This document shows, one piece after another, positions 7,245 to 16,178 of a stretch of 64,000 bases of DNA; the stretch's first letter is position 1, and every line of letters starts with the position of its first letter. The notes under the pieces are model-generated. The model saw only the letters and a list, made by a program, of their open reading frames with translations. It was not told where the DNA came from and ran no database searches. The stretch comes from Seohaeicola saemankumensis (lineage in GTDB: Bacteria > Pseudomonadota > Alphaproteobacteria > Rhodobacterales > Rhodobacteraceae). The position numbers and the translations under genes are program-made. The stretch is from NCBI RefSeq assembly GCF_020171285.1, contig NZ_JAIUZI010000013.1, positions 62,001 to 126,000 on the forward strand, read 5' to 3'.

Positions 7245-8681
7245 TCAGCGTCTCCGGAATCTGTCCGCATGGGCGTAGGGCCGCGCGGGGGCAACGTCAA
7301 CCGCGGGCAGGGCCTGCCGCCCCAGCGATTTGACATAGCGCCAGCCCCAGACACAGGAGGCCGACCCGACCACCACGCCGACAAAGGCCTGCGCATAGAT
7401 GACCCCCGGCGCGCCGTACCACCCCGCGAACAGCAGCGCGGCCGGCAGCGTCAGCACCCCGTCGCGGGTCCAGTTGACCAGCGTCGAGCGCGCCGGCTTG
7501 CCCAGCGCGTTGAAGGCCGCGTTCGACACGAACAGCGCGGCGGCAAACACGAACCCGCCCGCCCCGTACAGGGTAAAGGCCCGCACCACCTCCGTCCCCA
7601 GCGGCGTCAGCCCGAACGCCCGCGCGACCGCCTCGCCCGCCAGCGCCAGCACCGACCATGTGATCAGGGTATAGACCAGCCCGAACAGCAGCGCGTCGCG
7701 ATAGGTGCTCTGCAGCCGGTCGTATTGCCGCGCGCCATAGTTCTGGCCGAAAATGCCGCCAATCGCCCCGGCCAGCGAGAATATGCCGCCAAAGGCCACC
7801 ACCGTCAGCCGCCCGACAACGGCCCATCCCGCCATCGCGTCATCGCCGAACTGCGCCATCGCCCGCGTCAGCAGGTAATTACCCGCCGGCGTCGCCAGCT
7901 GGGTCAGCATCGCGGGAATCGCAATGGCGAAATACGGGCCAGCCGTCATGCGGAGACCCGCCAGGCTGGGCCGCGCCAGCAGATCATGCGTCCCGACCGC
8001 GAACCGCAACGCCATCAACAGCATCACCACCCGCGACAGGTTCAGCCCCAGCGCCGCTCCGTCCAGCCCCATCTCCAGCCCGACGATCAGCACCGGATCG
8101 ACCACCATCGCCACCGCGCCCGAGGTCAGCGTCACGAACATCGACCGGCGGCCATCGCCCTCGGCGCGCAGCGCGCCATTGGCGATCATCGAAATCGCCA
8201 TCAGCGACAGCGACGGCATGGTGATCGCCAGATAGCGCGCCGCCAGCGCAGCGGTTTCTCCGCTGGCGCCCGACATCGCCAGGATCTGGTAGCGGAACCC
8301 GATGATCAGCGCGGCCACGCTGGCCTGGATCACAAAGGCCATGATCGCCGCGCTGGTGGCATGGCGGCGGGCCAGATCGCGATTGCCCGCGCCGATGCCG
8401 CGCGACACCAGCGCGGTCGAGGCGATCATCAGCCCGATGCCCACCGACACCGAAAAGAACTGGATCGCAAAGGCAAAACCGATCGCCGCCATCAGCCGGG
8501 GATCGTCCAGCCGCGAAATCCAGAACAGGTTGGCCGCATCGACCAGAAAGACAAAGGTGATGCCCATCGCCCCGGTCATGGTCATGCGCACCACGTGGCC
8601 CATGGTCGACCCGGTCAGGAACCGCCCCTTGCCGCCGCGACCTTTGTCCCCGCGACCTTTGCCCTCGCGTTCGGCGCTCAT
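7245..8681 (-). CDS. MATE family efflux transporter
   Basis: A 478-residue integral membrane protein with about 12 transmembrane helices in two homologous halves, of the multidrug and toxin extrusion (NorM/DinF) type. It exports cationic drugs or metabolites in exchange for Na+ or H+. The first helix carries ITFVFLVDAANLFWISRL and the second half FGGIFSLAGAIGGIFGQNYG, both characteristic. The cytoplasmic N-terminus is an unusual Lys/Gly/Arg-rich tract (GKGRGDKGRGGKGR) encoded by a 15-nt tandem repeat at 8636-8669. It lies upstream of prmA and 26 bp downstream of the MFS gene on the same strand. The substrate cannot be predicted. Confidence 0.9.
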   Translation of the reverse strand: MSAEREGKGRGDKGRGGKGRFLTGSTMGHVVRMTMTGAMGITFVFLVDAANLFWISRLDDPRLMAAIGFAFAIQFFSVSVGIGLMIASTALVSRGIGAGNRDLARRHATSAAIMAFVIQASVAALIIGFRYQILAMSGASGETAALAARYLAITMPSLSLMAISMIANGALRAEGDGRRSMFVTLTSGAVAMVVDPVLIVGLEMGLDGAALGLNLSRVVMLLMALRFAVGTHDLLARPSLAGLRMTAGPYFAIAIPAMLTQLATPAGNYLLTRAMAQFGDDAMAGWAVVGRLTVVAFGGIFSLAGAIGGIFGQNYGARQYDRLQSTYRDALLFGLVYTLITWSVLALAGEAVARAFGLTPLGTEVVRAFTLYGAGGFVFAAALFVSNAAFNALGKPARSTLVNWTRDGVLTLPAALLFAGWYGAPGVIYAQAFVGVVVGSASCVWGWRYVKSLGRQALPAVDVAPARPYAHADRFRRR

Positions 8682-8707
8682 GCGACTGCGGCCATCACCC
8701 GCGCCCC

Positions 8708-9940
8708 CTACTCGGCCGGCGCGGCGGAAAACCGGTGCAGAACCGTTTCATGGCCCGGCTCGGGGTGGCGCGGGATCAGCAGCGCCAGACACAGCGAGGT
8801 CATCGCCATGCCCGAGGCCAGCACAAACACCGCGCCGGGCGATACCAGCCACAGGTATCCCAGCGCCGCCGGCAGGAACACGGCGGCGATATGGTTGATG
8901 GTGAACGCCACCGCCGCCGTGGGCGCGATGTCGCTGGGGTCGGCGATCTTCTGGAAATAGGTCTTCAGCGCCAGCGCCAGCGCAAAGAACATGTGATCCA
9001 GCACATAGAGAATGGCCGCCAGCAGCACGCCCCAGCCAAAGAAATAGATGCCGCCATAGGCCAGGAACACCAACGTCAGCCCGACATATTCGAAAATCAG
9101 CGCCCGCCGCTCGCCCCAGACCGAAACCGCCCGGCCGAACAGCGGCGCAAACACCATGTTGGCCACCAGGTTGATCAGGTAGAGCGCCGTGACTTCATGC
9201 ACGTCGAACCCGAATTTCTCGACCATCATGAAGCCGGCAAACACTACAAAGATCTGCCGCCGTGCGCCCGACATGAACTGCAGCGCGTAATACAGCCAGT
9301 AGCGCTTGCGCAGCACCATCTTCTTGGTCTGCACGTGGTCGGCCTCGAACTGCGGATAGGCAAACAGCGCAAAACCCGCCACCACCGCTGTGAAACCGCC
9401 CGCCGCGAGGTAAACGATATTGTAGGTCAGCCCCAGCGGCTCCCACAGCAGCACGATCAGCCCATAGGCGACCAGCGTCGCCGCCGACCCCGCCGCCAGC
9501 AGCCAGCCCAGAACGCGCGGCGCGCGGTCCTTGGGCAGCCATTGCAGCTGCAGCGACTGGTTGACCGTCTCGTAATAATGAAAGCCGATGGAACTCAGCA
9601 TGGTGATGGTCAGGATCCCGCCCAGCGACGGGAACCACGCGGTCACCGCCGTGGCGACGCCCAGCAGGATCAGCGACACCAGCCCCAGCACCTGTTCGCG
9701 CATGAACATGATCACCGCGATCACGCCAATTGCAAAGAACCCCGGGATCTCGCGCACCGTGTGCAGCCAGCCGATGTCGCTGCCGTCGAACTGCGCCACC
9801 TCGATCACAAAGTTATTGAGCAGCGCCGACCACGTGGCAAAGGCCACCGGCATCGCCAGCGCCATCACGAACAGCAGCGTCACCGGACGCCGCCAGACCG
9901 GCAGGGACTGCGCGTCCTTGAGAGAAACAAGATGGGCCAT
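8708..9940 (-). CDS. MFS transporter
   Basis: A 410-residue major facilitator protein with about 12 predicted helices. The N-half is around VTLLFVMALAMPVAFATWSALL, and the central cytoplasmic loop is rich in charge (QTKKMVLRKRYWLYYALQF). It has no signature motif that identifies a substrate. It is the first gene of MFS-MATE-prmA. It is divergent from the YeeE/YedE-like gene, and the 145-bp gap between them contains an FNR-like box that could control one or both. The start is the ATG at 9940. Family assignment is good; function is open. Confidence 0.85.
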   Translation of the reverse strand: MAHLVSLKDAQSLPVWRRPVTLLFVMALAMPVAFATWSALLNNFVIEVAQFDGSDIGWLHTVREIPGFFAIGVIAVIMFMREQVLGLVSLILLGVATAVTAWFPSLGGILTITMLSSIGFHYYETVNQSLQLQWLPKDRAPRVLGWLLAAGSAATLVAYGLIVLLWEPLGLTYNIVYLAAGGFTAVVAGFALFAYPQFEADHVQTKKMVLRKRYWLYYALQFMSGARRQIFVVFAGFMMVEKFGFDVHEVTALYLINLVANMVFAPLFGRAVSVWGERRALIFEYVGLTLVFLAYGGIYFFGWGVLLAAILYVLDHMFFALALALKTYFQKIADPSDIAPTAAVAFTINHIAAVFLPAALGYLWLVSPGAVFVLASGMAMTSLCLALLIPRHPEPGHETVLHRFSAAPAE

Positions 9941-10014
9941 GTGTCATTCCCTACGCCTGTTAACCTCATTTGGCGAGGTCAATTCGCCCCAAACCGGTGA
10001 ACCGCGACGCACAT

Positions 10015-10028
10015 CTGATCTGCATCAA
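10015..10028. promoter_or_regulatory. candidate FNR/CRP-family box
   Basis: CTGAT-CTGC-ATCAA matches the FNR/FnrL consensus TTGAT-N4-ATCAA at 9 of 10 defined positions. It is centred about 64 bp before the YeeE/YedE GTG start and 81 bp before the MFS start. This is a sequence match only; the regulator is not shown. Confidence 0.55.
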
Positions 10029-10085
10029 TGCGAGACCCCGCGCGAATCACATATCGGAATATCTGCATGAGATGGAGGAGACAGC

Positions 10086-11147
10086 GTGGATCTGGTCAAC
10101 CTTGTGGAACGCATCGGCGAAGCCCCGACAGCCGCCCTGTTCGGCTTGCTGACCGGGATCGTCTTTGGCGTCGCGGCACAAAGGTCCCGGTTCTGCCTGC
10201 GCGCGGCGACGGTTGAATTCGCGCGGGGCGAAATGGGGGACAAGGTCGCGGTCTGGCTTCTGACCTTTTCCACCGCGCTGGTCTGGGTACAAAGCGCACA
10301 GCTGCTGGGCCTGATGCAAAGCGCCGACGCGCGGATGATGGCCGTCCCCGGCAGCTGGTCCGGCGCCATCGTCGGCGGGCTGCTCTTTGGCGCCGGCATG
10401 GTGCTGGCGCGCGGTTGCTCGGGGCGCCTGCTGGTGCTGGCGGCCACCGGCAACCTGCGCTCGGTGGTCTCGGGGCTGATCTTTGCCGTGGTGGCGCAGA
10501 TGAGCCTGTCGGGCATCCTGTCGCCGCTGCGCGACCGGATCGCCGCGCTCTGGATCACCGAGGGCGGGCGCAACATGGATCTGCTGGCCACCCTCGGCCT
10601 GCCGAATTACGGCGGGCTGGCGCTGGGCCTGCTGATCGCCGTGCTGGCGCTGGTGCTGTCCCGCCGCAACCGGATCGGCGCGGCCCGGCTGGTCTTTGCC
10701 TCGGGCGTGGGCTTTGCCGTGGCGCTGGGCTGGGTGCTGACCTACGGGCTGAGCCAGGTCGCCTTCGACCCGGTCCAGATCGAAAGCGCCACCTTCACCG
10801 GACCCTCGGCGCATACGCTGATGTTCTTCCTCGACCGCAACGCGGTGCTCGAATTCGACGTTGGGCTGGTGCCGGGCGTGTTCATCGGCGCGATGATCGC
10901 CGCCGGGCTGGCGGGCGAGATGAAATTCCAGGCCTTCGACGGCCCGGTCACCATGCGCAAGGCGATGATCGGCGCCGCGATGATGGGCTTTGGCGGCATG
11001 CTGGCGGGCGGCTGCGCCATCGGCGCGGGCGTCACCGGCGGCTCGATCTTTGTCGGCACGGCGTGGTGCGCGCTGTTCTTCATGTGGATCGGCGCGATGG
11101 TCACCGACCTTCTGGTCGATCAGCCGGGCGAAGCGGTCGCCGCCTGA
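10086..11147 (+). CDS. YeeE/YedE family (TsuA-like) thiosulfate or sulfur-compound permease
   Basis: A 353-residue membrane protein with two YeeE/YedE (sulphur transport, DUF395) repeats. Conserved cysteines sit in AQRSRFCLRAAT (about residue 37), LARGCSGRLLVLAATGN (about 116) and GGCAIGAGVTGGS (about 316). In TsuA such cysteines line the thiosulfate path. It therefore probably imports thiosulfate or a persulfide-like sulfur species. It starts at GTG 10086 behind GGAGGA. It stands alone, converging on priA with 7 bp between the stops. The upstream FNR-like box suggests oxygen- or redox-linked expression. Confidence 0.85.
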   Translation: MDLVNLVERIGEAPTAALFGLLTGIVFGVAAQRSRFCLRAATVEFARGEMGDKVAVWLLTFSTALVWVQSAQLLGLMQSADARMMAVPGSWSGAIVGGLLFGAGMVLARGCSGRLLVLAATGNLRSVVSGLIFAVVAQMSLSGILSPLRDRIAALWITEGGRNMDLLATLGLPNYGGLALGLLIAVLALVLSRRNRIGAARLVFASGVGFAVALGWVLTYGLSQVAFDPVQIESATFTGPSAHTLMFFLDRNAVLEFDVGLVPGVFIGAMIAAGLAGEMKFQAFDGPVTMRKAMIGAAMMGFGGMLAGGCAIGAGVTGGSIFVGTAWCALFFMWIGAMVTDLLVDQPGEAVAA

Positions 11148-11154
11148 ACACAGC

Positions 11155-13350
11155 TCAGTAGAAACTCTGCGGGTCGATATCGACGCTCAGACGCAGATCG
11201 CCCTTCAGGCGCAGCGGCGCGATCCACTGCGCCACCGCCGCCTGCACCGGCGCGCCCTTGGCCGCCTTGACCAGCAACCGCACCCGGTGCCGCCCGCGGA
11301 TCCGCGCAATCGGCGCCGGGGCCGGGCCAAACACCTGCGCCCCGATCCGGCGCAGCGGCCCGTCGTTGCGCGCCAGGTGGTTGCCAAGGTCAAAGACCGC
11401 CGCCACGTCCGGCCCCGACAGCACGATCCCGACCATCCGGCCATAGGGCGGCACCCCGGCGGCCTCGCGTTCCGCCGCCTCGGCGCGCCAGAACCGCTCC
11501 TCGTCCCCCGCCAGAATGGCGCGGATCACCGGATGCTCGGGCTGAAACGTCTGCAACAGCGCGGTGCCCGGCCGCTCCGCCCGCCCGGCCCGCCCCGCCA
11601 CCTGCCGCATCAGCTGGAACGTGCGCTCGGCGGCGCGCAGGTCCGACCCCTGCAAGCCCAGATCCGCGTCGATCACGCCGACGAGCGTCAGCAGCGGAAA
11701 GTTATGCCCCTTCGCCACCAGCTGGGTGCCGATGACGATATCCGCCGCCCCCGCCGCGATCTCCTCGATCTTGGCCTTCAGCGCCCGCGCGCTGCCGAAC
11801 AGGTCCGAGCTCAGCGCCGCGATCCGCGCCTCGGGAAAGGCTGCCGCCGCCTCCTCGGCCAGCCGCTCGATGCCCGGACCCACCGGCGCCAGCTTGCCCT
11901 CCACCCCGCAGGACGGGCAGGCCTCGGGCATCGGCTTGGTCTCGCCGCACTGGTGACACATCAGCCGTTTCAGGAACCGGTGCTCGACCATGCGCGCGTC
12001 ACAGTGATCGCAACCGATCTGCTGCCCGCAGGCCCGGCACAGCGTGACAGGGGCATAGCCGCGCCGGTTGATGAACAGCAGCGCCTGTTCGCCCTTCTCC
12101 ATCCGGTCCCGCACCGCCGATCTCAGCGTCGGTGAAATCCAGGTCCCCGGTTGCAGCTTTTCGGCCCGCATGTCGATCGCCCGCATCTCGGGCAGCACCG
12201 CCGCGCCGAACCGGTTCGGCAGGTCCAGCCGCCGGTACTTCCCCGCCTCGGCATTGGTCCAGCTCTCCAGCGACGGCGTCGCGCTGGCCAGAACCACCTG
12301 CGCGCCACAGATCGACGCGCGCAGCACCGCCATGTCGCGGGCGCTGTAGAGCACGCCGTCCTCCTGCTTGTATGAGGTGTCATGCTCCTCATCGACGATG
12401 ATCAGGCCAAGGTTCTGAAACGGCAGGAACAGCGCCGACCGCGCCCCCACGACCAGCTGCGCGCCGCCCTGCCCGACCATGCGCCAGATCCGCCGCCGCT
12501 CGGTCATCGTCGCGCCCGAATGCCACTCGGCCGGGCGCGCGCCGAACCGGGCCTCGACGCGGGTCAGGAATTCGGCGGTCAGCGCGATCTCCGGCAACAG
12601 CACCAGCGCCTGCCGCCCCATCGCCAGGCATTCGGCGACCGCCTCCAGGTACACCTCGGTCTTGCCCGACCCGGTGACCCCCTTCAGCAACGTGGTGCCA
12701 TAGTCGCCACTGCGCAGCGCCGCGCGCAGCGCCTCCGCCGCCGCCGCCTGATCCTCGGTCAGCGCCTTGCCCGCGCGACCCGCATCCAGCGCCGGGAACG
12801 GCAGATCGCGCGGGCTGTCCTCCTCGCGCACCGCGCCCTGTTTCACCAGCCCCTTGACCACCGAGCCGCTGACACCGGCCATATCGGCCAGCTCGCGCGG
12901 GGTGAACGCCAGCCCGCCATACTCCTGCAACACCTCGATCACCCGGCGCCGGGCATCGGTCATCCGGTCGGGTTCCGCATCGCCCCGGCGCAGGATCTTG
13001 CGCATCGACGGCGGATCGCTCAGCCCCGGCGCCCGCGTCGCCAGCCGCAGCATCGCCGGCAGCGGCGTCAGCGTATAGGCGGCGGCGCGGGTCAGGAATT
13101 CCTGCATCTCCACCCGCATCGGCGCGACGTCCAGAACCCGGATCACCGAACGAATCCTGGACCGGTCGAAATCGCCCTGCCCCGGCCCCCAGACCACCCC
13201 CAGAACCTTGCGCGGGCCCAGCGGCACCTCGACATAGGCGCCGGGAAAACAGCCGCCCGCCGGGGCGCGGTAATCCAGCGTGCGGTCCAGCGGCTGGGTC
13301 GTGAGCACCGCGACGAGATCGCCTTCGTGAAAGAAATCCGCTTCGCTCAC
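11155..13350 (-). CDS. priA: primosomal replication-restart helicase PriA
   Basis: PriA is the 3'-5' DEAH helicase that reloads the replisome at stalled forks. The 731-residue protein has an N-terminal DNA-binding domain and Walker A GVTGSGKTEVYL (about residue 225). It also has DEEH (about 320), a zinc-binding insertion with paired cysteines (CRACGQQIGCDHC, then CHQCGETKPMPEACPSCG, about 440-485), and a helicase C domain with QLVAKGHNFP and GRAGR. All elements are intact and length is normal. It diverges from the transaldolase gene, with a 127-bp gap. Confidence 0.96.
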   Translation of the reverse strand: MSEADFFHEGDLVAVLTTQPLDRTLDYRAPAGGCFPGAYVEVPLGPRKVLGVVWGPGQGDFDRSRIRSVIRVLDVAPMRVEMQEFLTRAAAYTLTPLPAMLRLATRAPGLSDPPSMRKILRRGDAEPDRMTDARRRVIEVLQEYGGLAFTPRELADMAGVSGSVVKGLVKQGAVREEDSPRDLPFPALDAGRAGKALTEDQAAAAEALRAALRSGDYGTTLLKGVTGSGKTEVYLEAVAECLAMGRQALVLLPEIALTAEFLTRVEARFGARPAEWHSGATMTERRRIWRMVGQGGAQLVVGARSALFLPFQNLGLIIVDEEHDTSYKQEDGVLYSARDMAVLRASICGAQVVLASATPSLESWTNAEAGKYRRLDLPNRFGAAVLPEMRAIDMRAEKLQPGTWISPTLRSAVRDRMEKGEQALLFINRRGYAPVTLCRACGQQIGCDHCDARMVEHRFLKRLMCHQCGETKPMPEACPSCGVEGKLAPVGPGIERLAEEAAAAFPEARIAALSSDLFGSARALKAKIEEIAAGAADIVIGTQLVAKGHNFPLLTLVGVIDADLGLQGSDLRAAERTFQLMRQVAGRAGRAERPGTALLQTFQPEHPVIRAILAGDEERFWRAEAAEREAAGVPPYGRMVGIVLSGPDVAAVFDLGNHLARNDGPLRRIGAQVFGPAPAPIARIRGRHRVRLLVKAAKGAPVQAAVAQWIAPLRLKGDLRLSVDIDPQSFY

Positions 13351-13477
13351 TTCCGCCTCACTGCAATCGCCGCCCGTGTTTCCGCTAACATTTCCCCGGT
13401 TTCAGGGGTTCCAGAGTGCCCCTCTATGAGGTAAAGGCAAGCCGGACCAAGGCCAACCCGCATAAGGATGCTGCCGC

Positions 13478-14131
13478 ATGAAATTTTTCGTAGATACCGC
13501 CGAAATCGACGCCATCGCCGAACTGAACGATCTGGGCATGGTCGACGGGGTCACCACGAACCCGTCGCTGATCATGAAATCGGGACGCGACATACTGGAA
13601 GTGACCAGGGAAATCTGCGACCTCGTCGATGGCCCGGTCTCGGCCGAGGTGGTCGCCACCGAAGCCGCCGACATGATCGCCGAGGGCCGCAAGCTGGCCG
13701 CCATCGCCGAGAACATCGCCGTCAAGGTGCCGCTGACCTGGGACGGGCTGAAAACCTGCAAGGTGCTGTCGGACGAAGGCCGCATGGTCAACGTGACCCT
13801 GTGCTTCTCCGCCAACCAGGCGCTGCTCGCGGCCAAGGCCGGCGCGACCTTCATCTCGCCCTTCATCGGTCGGCTGGATGACATCAACCTCGACGGCATG
13901 GAACTGATCGAGGATATCCGCACGATCTATGACAACTACGGATTCGACACGCAGATCCTCGCCGCCTCGATCCGCACCGTGAACCACGTCACCGAAAGCG
14001 CCCGCATCGGCGCCGACGTGATCACCGCGCCGCCGAACGTCATCAAGGCGCTGGCCAATCACCCGCTGACCGACAAGGGGCTCGAGGCCTTCATGGCGGA
14101 CTGGGCCAAGACCGGCCAGAAGATCCTGTAA
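13478..14131 (+). CDS. fsa: TalC-type transaldolase / fructose-6-phosphate aldolase
   Basis: A 217-residue class I aldolase of the small transaldolase subfamily (TalC/FSA). It opens [17 protein letters not shown], and [14 protein letters not shown] is the phosphate-side motif. The Schiff-base lysine lies in [12 protein letters not shown] (about residue 85), with [26 protein letters not shown] following. The enzyme transfers dihydroxyacetone units in the non-oxidative pentose phosphate pathway or cleaves fructose 6-phosphate. The two activities cannot be told apart reliably from sequence at this level, so the symbol is provisional. It is followed by the palindromic element at 14132-14356, which probably ends the transcript. 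Confidence 0.92.
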   Translation: MKFFVDTAEIDAIAELNDLGMVDGVTTNPSLIMKSGRDILEVTREICDLVDGPVSAEVVATEAADMIAEGRKLAAIAENIAVKVPLTWDGLKTCKVLSDEGRMVNVTLCFSANQALLAAKAGATFISPFIGRLDDINLDGMELIEDIRTIYDNYGFDTQILAASIRTVNHVTESARIGADVITAPPNVIKALANHPLTDKGLEAFMADWAKTGQKIL

Positions 14132-14356
14132 CCGCACCGGGCGGCTCCCGCGCGCCGCCGCACCCTCCGACTGTCGTCGGAGCGCCCGCGGCCCTTGGGC
14201 CCGGCAGCGCGCCTGCCGGCGCGCTGCGGGTGCGCCAGGCCGGCCCGGGTTTTTCCGGACGCAACCGCCCCGTGGCCCCCGGGGCCACGGGGCCACGCCC
14301 AACCGGCGGAGGCCGATCTTTGATCGGCTGAGGCCGGGCGGGAGCCGCACCGGGCG
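14132..14356. repeat. 225-bp palindrome-rich element bounded by 12-bp direct repeats
   Basis: The 323-bp gap 14132-14454 has no gene. CCGCACCGGGCG occurs at 14132-14143 and again at 14345-14356. Overlapping these are 10-bp inverted repeats, GCGGCTCCCG (14141-14150) and CGGGAGCCGC (14339-14348). Inside lie four perfect dyads: CTCCGAC/GTCGGAG (14165-14182), GCAGCGCGC/GCGCGCTGC (14204-14227), CCCCGTGGCCCC/GGGGCCACGGGG around one base (14268-14292), and CCGATC/GATCGG (14313-14327). It starts one base after the fsa stop. It may be a non-autonomous repeat, a structured RNA or a compound terminator. Confidence 0.6.
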
Positions 14357-14454
14357 TGCGGGGACCGGCGGGAAAAATCGCAAACGTAGGAATTTTGGGG
14401 CAGATTTCCCGGTTTCTCATGTTATAAGACGCGCCAAGACCAACAGAGGCGACC

Positions 14455-15162
14455 ATGAGCAGCAGCCCGAAACTGGAAGATGACCTGCGCGAGGCGATCA
14501 TCGCCAAGCCCGATTCGATACTCGATGACCAGGACGTGATGCACGCCCTGATCGCGGCCAATGAAAAATCCATGGGCGGCAATATCGTCGACCTGCGCGG
14601 CATCGCGATGGAACGGCTCGAGGCCCGGCTGGACCGGCTCGAGGACACCCATCGCTCCGTCATCGCCGCCGCCTACGAAAACCTCGCCGGAACCAACCTG
14701 ATCCACCGGGCCATCCTGCGGCTGCTGGACCCCACCGAATTCGAGGTCTTTCTGCGCAACCTCGGCGGCGAAGTGGCCGAGATCCTGCGTGTCGATGCCG
14801 TGACCCTGGTCCTCGAATCCGCTCAGAACGACGAAGACCCGGCTGTGCAGCGGCTCAACGGCGTGCTCTGCGTGGCCGAACCCGGCTACATCGACCGCTA
14901 CCTCGCCCAGCGCAACGGCGGCGCCCCCCGGCAGGTGACCCTGCGCCAGGTTCAGAACGCCTCCGACCGCATCTATGGACAGGCCGCCGGCTGGATCCGC
15001 TCCGAGGCCTGCCTCAGGCTCGACTTCGGACAGGGCCGCCTGCCCGGCATGCTGGTGATGGGCGCCGAGGACCCGCACCAGTTCTCGCCGCAGCAGGGCA
15101 CCGATCTGCTGGGCTTTTTCGCCGGCGTGTTCGAACGGTCGATGCGCCACTGGCTGTCGTGA
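14455..15162 (+). CDS. DUF484 family protein
   Basis: A 235-residue DUF484 protein: a short N-terminal region (DLREAIIAKPDSILDDQDVM), a coiled-coil around residues 45-65, and a GAF-like C-terminal domain (about 85-230). In proteobacteria DUF484 genes sit immediately before xerC, as here, where the stop overlaps the xerC start in GTGA. The role is unknown; the coupling suggests a function connected with XerC or chromosome dimer resolution. The start ATG at 14455 follows AGAGGCG. Confidence 0.88.
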   Translation: MSSSPKLEDDLREAIIAKPDSILDDQDVMHALIAANEKSMGGNIVDLRGIAMERLEARLDRLEDTHRSVIAAAYENLAGTNLIHRAILRLLDPTEFEVFLRNLGGEVAEILRVDAVTLVLESAQNDEDPAVQRLNGVLCVAEPGYIDRYLAQRNGGAPRQVTLRQVQNASDRIYGQAAGWIRSEACLRLDFGQGRLPGMLVMGAEDPHQFSPQQGTDLLGFFAGVFERSMRHWLS

Positions 15163-16079
15163 GCCTGATGTCGCCTGCCTGCCGCGACGCGCTGCAGGCC
15201 TGGCTCGACGCCAAGCAGGCGCTCGACGGCGCCTCGGCCAACACGATTTCCGCCTATTCCGGCGACGTCACCGATTTCCTCGCCTTCATGAGCGCCCATC
15301 ACGGCGGCCCCCAGGGGCTGGGCGCGCTCGAACGCATCGACGTCTCCGACATGCGGGCCTGGATGGCGCACAGCCGCGCCGATGGCACCGGCGCCCGGTC
15401 GCTGGCCCGCAAGCTCTCCGCCGTCAAAAGCTTTTACCGCTGGCTTGCCGAACGCGAAGGCTTCGAACCCACCGCCGTGCTCTCCACCCGCGCGCCCAAG
15501 TTCCAGAAGAAGCTGCCCCGCCCCCTGGCCGAGGACGCCGCCCGCGCGATGATCGACACGGTCGAGCTGCAGTCGGACAAACCCTGGATCGCGGCCCGCG
15601 ACGTCGCCGTCGTCACGCTGCTCTACGGCTGCGGGCTGCGGATCTCCGAGGCGCTCGGCCTCAGGGCCGGCGATGCGCCGCTGCCGCCGGTGCTGCGGAT
15701 CCTCGGCAAGGGCAACAAGGAACGCGTGGTGCCGGTGATCGACGCCGCCCGCGACGCGGTCGCCGCCTACCTCCGGCTCTGCCCGCACCCGATGCAGCCC
15801 GACACGGCCCTGTTCCTGGGGGTGCGCGGCGGCGCGCTGAACCCGCGCGCGGTGCAGGGCGTGATGGCCCGGGCCCGGGCCCAGCTCGGCCTGCCCGCAA
15901 CCGCCACACCGCATGCCATGCGCCACAGCTTCGCCACCCATCTGCTCGCCGCCGGCGGCGATCTGCGCGCGATCCAGGATCTGCTCGGCCATGCCTCGCT
16001 CTCCACGACCCAGGCCTATACCGCCGTCGACACCGCCCAGCTGATGGAGGTCTACGACCGCGCCCATCCGCATGCCTGA
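15159..16079 (+). CDS. xerC: site-specific tyrosine recombinase XerC
   Basis: XerC acts with XerD at the dif site to resolve chromosome dimers. The 306-residue protein has an N-terminal SAM-like core-binding domain and a catalytic domain. The latter carries Arg in GCGLRISEALGL (about residue 160), H-x-x-R in HAMRHSFATHLL (about 252), His in LLGHASLSTTQAY, and the Tyr nucleophile in the same segment. It starts at GTG overlapping the DUF484 stop. The DUF484 neighbour favours XerC over XerD. There are no phage or integron genes nearby, so it is not a mobile-element integrase. Confidence 0.93.
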   Translation: MSLMSPACRDALQAWLDAKQALDGASANTISAYSGDVTDFLAFMSAHHGGPQGLGALERIDVSDMRAWMAHSRADGTGARSLARKLSAVKSFYRWLAEREGFEPTAVLSTRAPKFQKKLPRPLAEDAARAMIDTVELQSDKPWIAARDVAVVTLLYGCGLRISEALGLRAGDAPLPPVLRILGKGNKERVVPVIDAARDAVAAYLRLCPHPMQPDTALFLGVRGGALNPRAVQGVMARARAQLGLPATATPHAMRHSFATHLLAAGGDLRAIQDLLGHASLSTTQAYTAVDTAQLMEVYDRAHPHA

Positions 16080-16178
16080 ACCGGCCAACTGCCGCCAAAC
16101 CCGGCGCCGCCGCAATTCCGCGCCGCGCAGCCCGCGCATCTGTTTGCGGTTTTGCACGTTTTACGGCATGACGGGGGC

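Noticed and set aside
15159-16079. Tyrosine recombinase as a sign of an integrated element
   Set aside because: It follows DUF484 with an overlapping start, the usual housekeeping xerC context, and no att sites, tRNA or phage genes were seen nearby.
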